From Rhizobium sp. CIAT894 (GTDB lineage: Bacteria; Pseudomonadota; Alphaproteobacteria; Rhizobiales; Rhizobiaceae), in the NCBI RefSeq assembly GCF_000172795.2, contig NZ_CP020947.1, positions 3,103,001 to 3,167,000 on the forward strand: DNA of 64,000 nt. The letters run 5' to 3'. The notes under the pieces were generated by a model. The model had not been told where the DNA came from. It saw only the letters and a list, made by a program, of their open reading frames with translations, and ran no database searches. A program made the position numbers and the translations under genes. Numbering within the stretch: the first letter of the stretch is position 1; each line of letters begins with the position of its first letter. Of the stretch, positions 61,344 through 64,000 are shown one piece after another.

Positions 61344-62102
61344 ATGTCACCGGAAGAACGCCAACTATTGACTGCCCTCTTCGACCGCGTGCGCACCGCG
61401 CAAGCCCAGCCGCGCGACCGCGAGGCCGAGGCCCTGATCGAGCAGGCGACGCGCGAGCAGCCATCGTCCACCTACTATCTGGCCCAGGCCGTCATCGTTC
61501 AGGAAAAGGGGCTGGAAGCAGCCGCCAATCACATCAAGGAACTCGAGGAGCGCGTTCGGCAGCTCGAAGCCGGCGCCAGCGAGCACCGACAGGCCGAACA
61601 GGGCGGCGGTTTCCTGAGCTCGATCTTCGGCAACACCCAGACGCAGCAGCCGGCTCCGGTCCCCTCCAACCCCGGCCCCTGGGGCCAGCCGTCGCGGGGC
61701 TATGACGAAGCCCGCGATACCCGCCAGATGCCGCAGCAGCCGACCGGACCGTGGAGCCAGCAGGCCTCTGCGCCGTCTGCGGGCGGCAGCTTCCTGCACG
61801 GCGCGCTCGGCACGGCGGCGGGCGTTGCCGGCGGCATGCTGCTTGCCAATTCGCTGAGCGGTATCTTCGGCAACCACATGTCTTCGCTCGGCTGGGGCTC
61901 GCCCTTCGGCGCCAGCCCCTTCGGCAATGCCAGCGCGCCGGCCGAGGAAACAACCGTCATCAACAATTATTACGGCAATGACGATGTCCGCCAGGCGTCC
62001 GACAATGCCGGCAATGATGACGACGACAATGTGCAGCAGGCCGATTATGACGATGGCGACGATTACAGCGATGACTCGTCCGGCGACGTCACGGATGTGT
62101 GA
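61344..62102 (+). CDS. DUF2076 protein with acidic tail
   Basis: This 252-residue protein starts after GGAGACAGGAC with MSPEERQLLTALFDRVRTAQ, the typical DUF2076 opening. A coiled coil (about 55-80) is followed by a Gln/Pro-rich linker, a Gly-rich hydrophobic segment (about 148-172, HGALGTAAGVAGGMLLANSL) and an extremely acidic end with many Asp/Gly. Its function is not established in any species I know. It stands alone. Confidence 0.88.
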   Translation: MSPEERQLLTALFDRVRTAQAQPRDREAEALIEQATREQPSSTYYLAQAVIVQEKGLEAAANHIKELEERVRQLEAGASEHRQAEQGGGFLSSIFGNTQTQQPAPVPSNPGPWGQPSRGYDEARDTRQMPQQPTGPWSQQASAPSAGGSFLHGALGTAAGVAGGMLLANSLSGIFGNHMSSLGWGSPFGASPFGNASAPAEETTVINNYYGNDDVRQASDNAGNDDDDNVQQADYDDGDDYSDDSSGDVTDV

Positions 62103-62248
62103 GAACCAGCGCTGAAGCCTTGACGGCCAGCGGTCGGACAAGGGACAGCGGTTGCCGCACCCTCGCCCGGCCCTTCGCTTGGGCTCAGGGCGTTCGCTGC
62201 TGCAATCGATTCACTGGATCGATTGCTCGGGCTGCGCCCGATCGCAGC

Positions 62249-62713
62249 TCACCCACGTCCGCGATAGGTGGGCACACCCTGCTCCGGCAGCCACACCCCT
62301 TCCGGCGGCTTGCCCGTCTGCCAGAACACGTCGATCGGAATGCCGCCGCGCGGATACCAGTAGGCGCCGATCCGGAGCCACTTGGGATCGAGCAGTTCGA
62401 CGATGCGCTTGGCGATGTAGATCGAGCAATCCTCGTGGAAAGCGCCGTGATTGCGGAAGGAATGCAGAAAGAGCTTCAGCGACTTCGATTCCACCAGCCA
62501 TTCGCCCGGAATGTAATCGATGACGATATGAGCGAAATCCGGCTGCCCGGTCATCGGGCAGAGCGAGGTGAATTCCGGCGCGGTGAAGCGCACGACGTAA
62601 TCGGTGCCGGCATGGTTGGACGGCACTTTTTCAAGCACCGCCTGCTCCGGCGACTGCGCGGTTTCGGTTTGCTGACCCAGCATCGACAGGCTGGAAACAT
62701 CGGTATTCGGCAT
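62249..62713 (-). CDS. queF: NADPH-dependent preQ0 reductase
   Basis: This 154-residue enzyme reduces 7-cyano-7-deazaguanine to preQ1 on the way to queuosine in tRNA. The catalytic Cys and Asp are in [18 protein letters not shown], and the family QueF motif [16 protein letters not shown] is present. It is the short, single-domain type. The start at 62713 has AAGGAGG at good spacing; the ATG at 62716 is too close. It overlaps the cation efflux gene by three bases, so the pair is coupled. Confidence 0.96.
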   Translation of the reverse strand: MPNTDVSSLSMLGQQTETAQSPEQAVLEKVPSNHAGTDYVVRFTAPEFTSLCPMTGQPDFAHIVIDYIPGEWLVESKSLKLFLHSFRNHGAFHEDCSIYIAKRIVELLDPKWLRIGAYWYPRGGIPIDVFWQTGKPPEGVWLPEQGVPTYRGRG

Positions 62714-63627
62714 CATGCCTCCTTGACGACTTTGACGCGGATGCCATGGGCCTTTTCGCCCTCCGGCTCCACATGAATGGCTATTTTGGCGCCCTCATGC
62801 ACGGCGCTGATGGCATCCTCAAGGCGGTCGCATATATCATGTGCCTGCCGCACGGACATAGTGCCGGGCACGACCATGTGAAAATCGATGAAGGTAACAG
62901 TGCCGGCCCGCCTGGTCTTCAGGTCATGCACGCCGATCGAGCCCGCCGCATGGGTGGCGATCGCCTGTTTGATCGCCTCTTCGTCGCGCGGATCGACCGC
63001 CTGGTCCATCAGCCCGCCGATCGATTGCGAGATTACCTTCCAGCCCTGATAAAGGATGTTGATAGCAACGAGGATGGCGAGCACCGGATCGAAGATCGCA
63101 TAGCCGGTCGCCAGCGCCAGCAGCAGGCCGACGAGCACGCCAACCGACGTGACAACGTCGGACATGATATGCTGCCCGTCCGCCGTCAGCGCCGCCGAGC
63201 GGTGTTTGCGCCCGGTCCGGATCAACAGCCGCGCCCAGACCGCATTGATGACGCCGGCCGCGACATTGATCGCGAGGCCGAGCACCGGCGCATCGAGCAT
63301 GCGCGGTTCGCTGAGATAACCGATCGCCTCGTTGACGATCAGCAGGGCGGCGACGACGATCAACACGCCTTCGGTGACAGCAGACAGATATTCCGCCTTG
63401 TGATGGCCGAAGGGGTGGTCGTGATCGGCCGGCTTCTGCGCGTAGCGGATGACGAAAAAGGCGATGAAGGCGGCAACGACGTTGACCGTTGATTCGAGGC
63501 CGTCCGACAGCAGCGCCACCGACCCGGTGACCCACCAGGCCACCATCTTCAGTCCCATGACGCCGAGCGACAGCGGAATGCCCCACATCGCCAGCTTCCG
63601 AACCGTAAGATCGCCGTTGTCGCTCAT
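62713..63627 (-). CDS. Cation diffusion facilitator (CDF) transporter
   Basis: This 304-residue protein has six helices (about 12-215). The metal-site pairs are LLSDGLEST (helix 2) and HIMSDVVTS (helix 5), and the His-rich [11 protein letters not shown] loop lies between. A C-terminal cytoplasmic domain (about 215-304) ends in IHVEPEGEK. Family members export Zn, Fe, Mn, Co or Ni. The metal cannot be set from sequence. Start [11 protein letters not shown] at 63627 follows AGGAGG. It is translationally coupled with queF. Confidence 0.93.
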   Translation of the reverse strand: MSDNGDLTVRKLAMWGIPLSLGVMGLKMVAWWVTGSVALLSDGLESTVNVVAAFIAFFVIRYAQKPADHDHPFGHHKAEYLSAVTEGVLIVVAALLIVNEAIGYLSEPRMLDAPVLGLAINVAAGVINAVWARLLIRTGRKHRSAALTADGQHIMSDVVTSVGVLVGLLLALATGYAIFDPVLAILVAINILYQGWKVISQSIGGLMDQAVDPRDEEAIKQAIATHAAGSIGVHDLKTRRAGTVTFIDFHMVVPGTMSVRQAHDICDRLEDAISAVHEGAKIAIHVEPEGEKAHGIRVKVVKEA

Positions 63628-63816
63628 ATCGTCCTCCTGCGGTTGCGAATGAATTGCAGGGTCCAAGCCATTGAAATGCAAAACCGCCCACGCGAATGTC
63701 GCGCAGGCGGCCCAGTTGAGGGTGATATGGGCGATGATGATGGATTTGTCAAAGGAGAATGCCACTCCGTTCACGGCGTTGCCGCCCCTCGCCGGAAAGC
63801 TGCCTCGCGGCGCGAC

Positions 63817-64000
63817 TCAGCCGATCGGGTCGGAAAGGTCAGCCTGCGGCCAGCGCAGGAGAGCGGCCTGCCCTGCCGGCGTCAGCGCGTAGACGCCCTT
63901 TTCCTGGCGCTCGAACCATCCATAGACGTTGTCGCGCAGGATCGGACCGGCCTTTGATGTCAGCGCCTTCATATCTCGAGGCCTTACGATTCCCCGATCG
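63817..64000 (-). CDS. DUF2161 family protein, C-terminal end only
   Basis: Sixty codons are open from the window edge to a TGA at 63817-63819. The peptide includes GIVRPRDMKALTSKAGPILR followed by NVYGWFERQEKGVYALTP and AGQAALLRWPQ. This is the usual C-terminal winged-helix-like end of DUF2161, a predicted PD-(D/E)XK-type nuclease family. The N-terminal catalytic half is outside the window, so activity cannot be judged. Confidence 0.75.
   Translation of the reverse strand, partial: DRGIVRPRDMKALTSKAGPILRDNVYGWFERQEKGVYALTPAGQAALLRWPQADLSDPIG

Overview
The window reads as chromosomal sequence of a Rhizobium of the R. etli / R. leguminosarum type. This is inferred from the high GC content, the rhizobial protein families (BA14K, DUF1236, DUF2161, DUF4159, two-domain L25, fungal-type LeuA), the fbcFBC-type bc1 operon, and rhizobial mosaic intergenic repeats. 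I see no tRNA, rRNA, CRISPR array, insertion sequence, phage gene or origin. The content is mostly core metabolism with a few accessory inserts.

Layout. 0-6.5 kb: the tail of a DMT permease, a cold-shock gene with a short upstream reading frame, a BA14K protein, a petP-petR-kinase regulatory operon, a decayed ilvE fragment, an SH3/DUF1236 secreted protein and a metallo-beta-lactamase-fold hydrolase. 6.7-13.4 kb: ybjN-proC-csaA, ubiK, then lgt, a MidA/NDUFAF7-type methyltransferase, pgeF and an M24 peptidase on the plus strand. 13.5-24.6 kb: a lipoprotein, prs, a large secreted protein with an Asp/Gln-rich tail, rplY, a membrane GGDEF-EAL protein next to an orphan periplasmic binding protein, pth, a GNAT enzyme, clpS2 and ychF. 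24.6-31.6 kb: a DUF2157 membrane protein, two overlapping MaoC genes, apt, the cytochrome bc1 operon (petA-petB-petC) and an exonuclease/endonuclease/phosphatase-family protein. 31.5-36.7 kb: two paralogous ABC exporters flank a ParD-ParE module and an orphan ribbon-helix-helix gene; a short reading frame with a strong ribosome site precedes the second exporter. 36.8-43.8 kb: trmL, a Na/Pi cotransporter, hemF, small genes, and cca-nudL-DUF1285. 43.9-51.2 kb: a MoxR-DUF58-DUF4159-GATase-like operon. 51.2-56.8 kb: GNAT, glutathionyl-hydroquinone reductase, NUDIX, phosphoesterase and TPR genes, then an ECF sigma/anti-sigma pair. 57-64 kb: leuA with a leucine-rich leader peptide, a BenE transporter, a clpP paralogue, DUF2076, queF, a cation efflux gene and the end of a DUF2161 gene.

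The most interesting signals are four. First, a leuA leader peptide with a Leu-codon run sits under a near-consensus promoter that would make it leaderless, followed by mutually exclusive hairpins. Second, an orphan binding protein lies next to a membrane GGDEF-EAL protein, like NspS-MbaA. Third, short reading frames with strong ribosome sites lie upstream of the cold-shock gene and of an ABC exporter. Fourth, there is a poorly understood MoxR-centred envelope operon. PetP-PetR-type regulators and the bc1 genes lie in the same window but about 24 kb apart. All functional statements rest on reading the sequence and on family knowledge; no database search was run.
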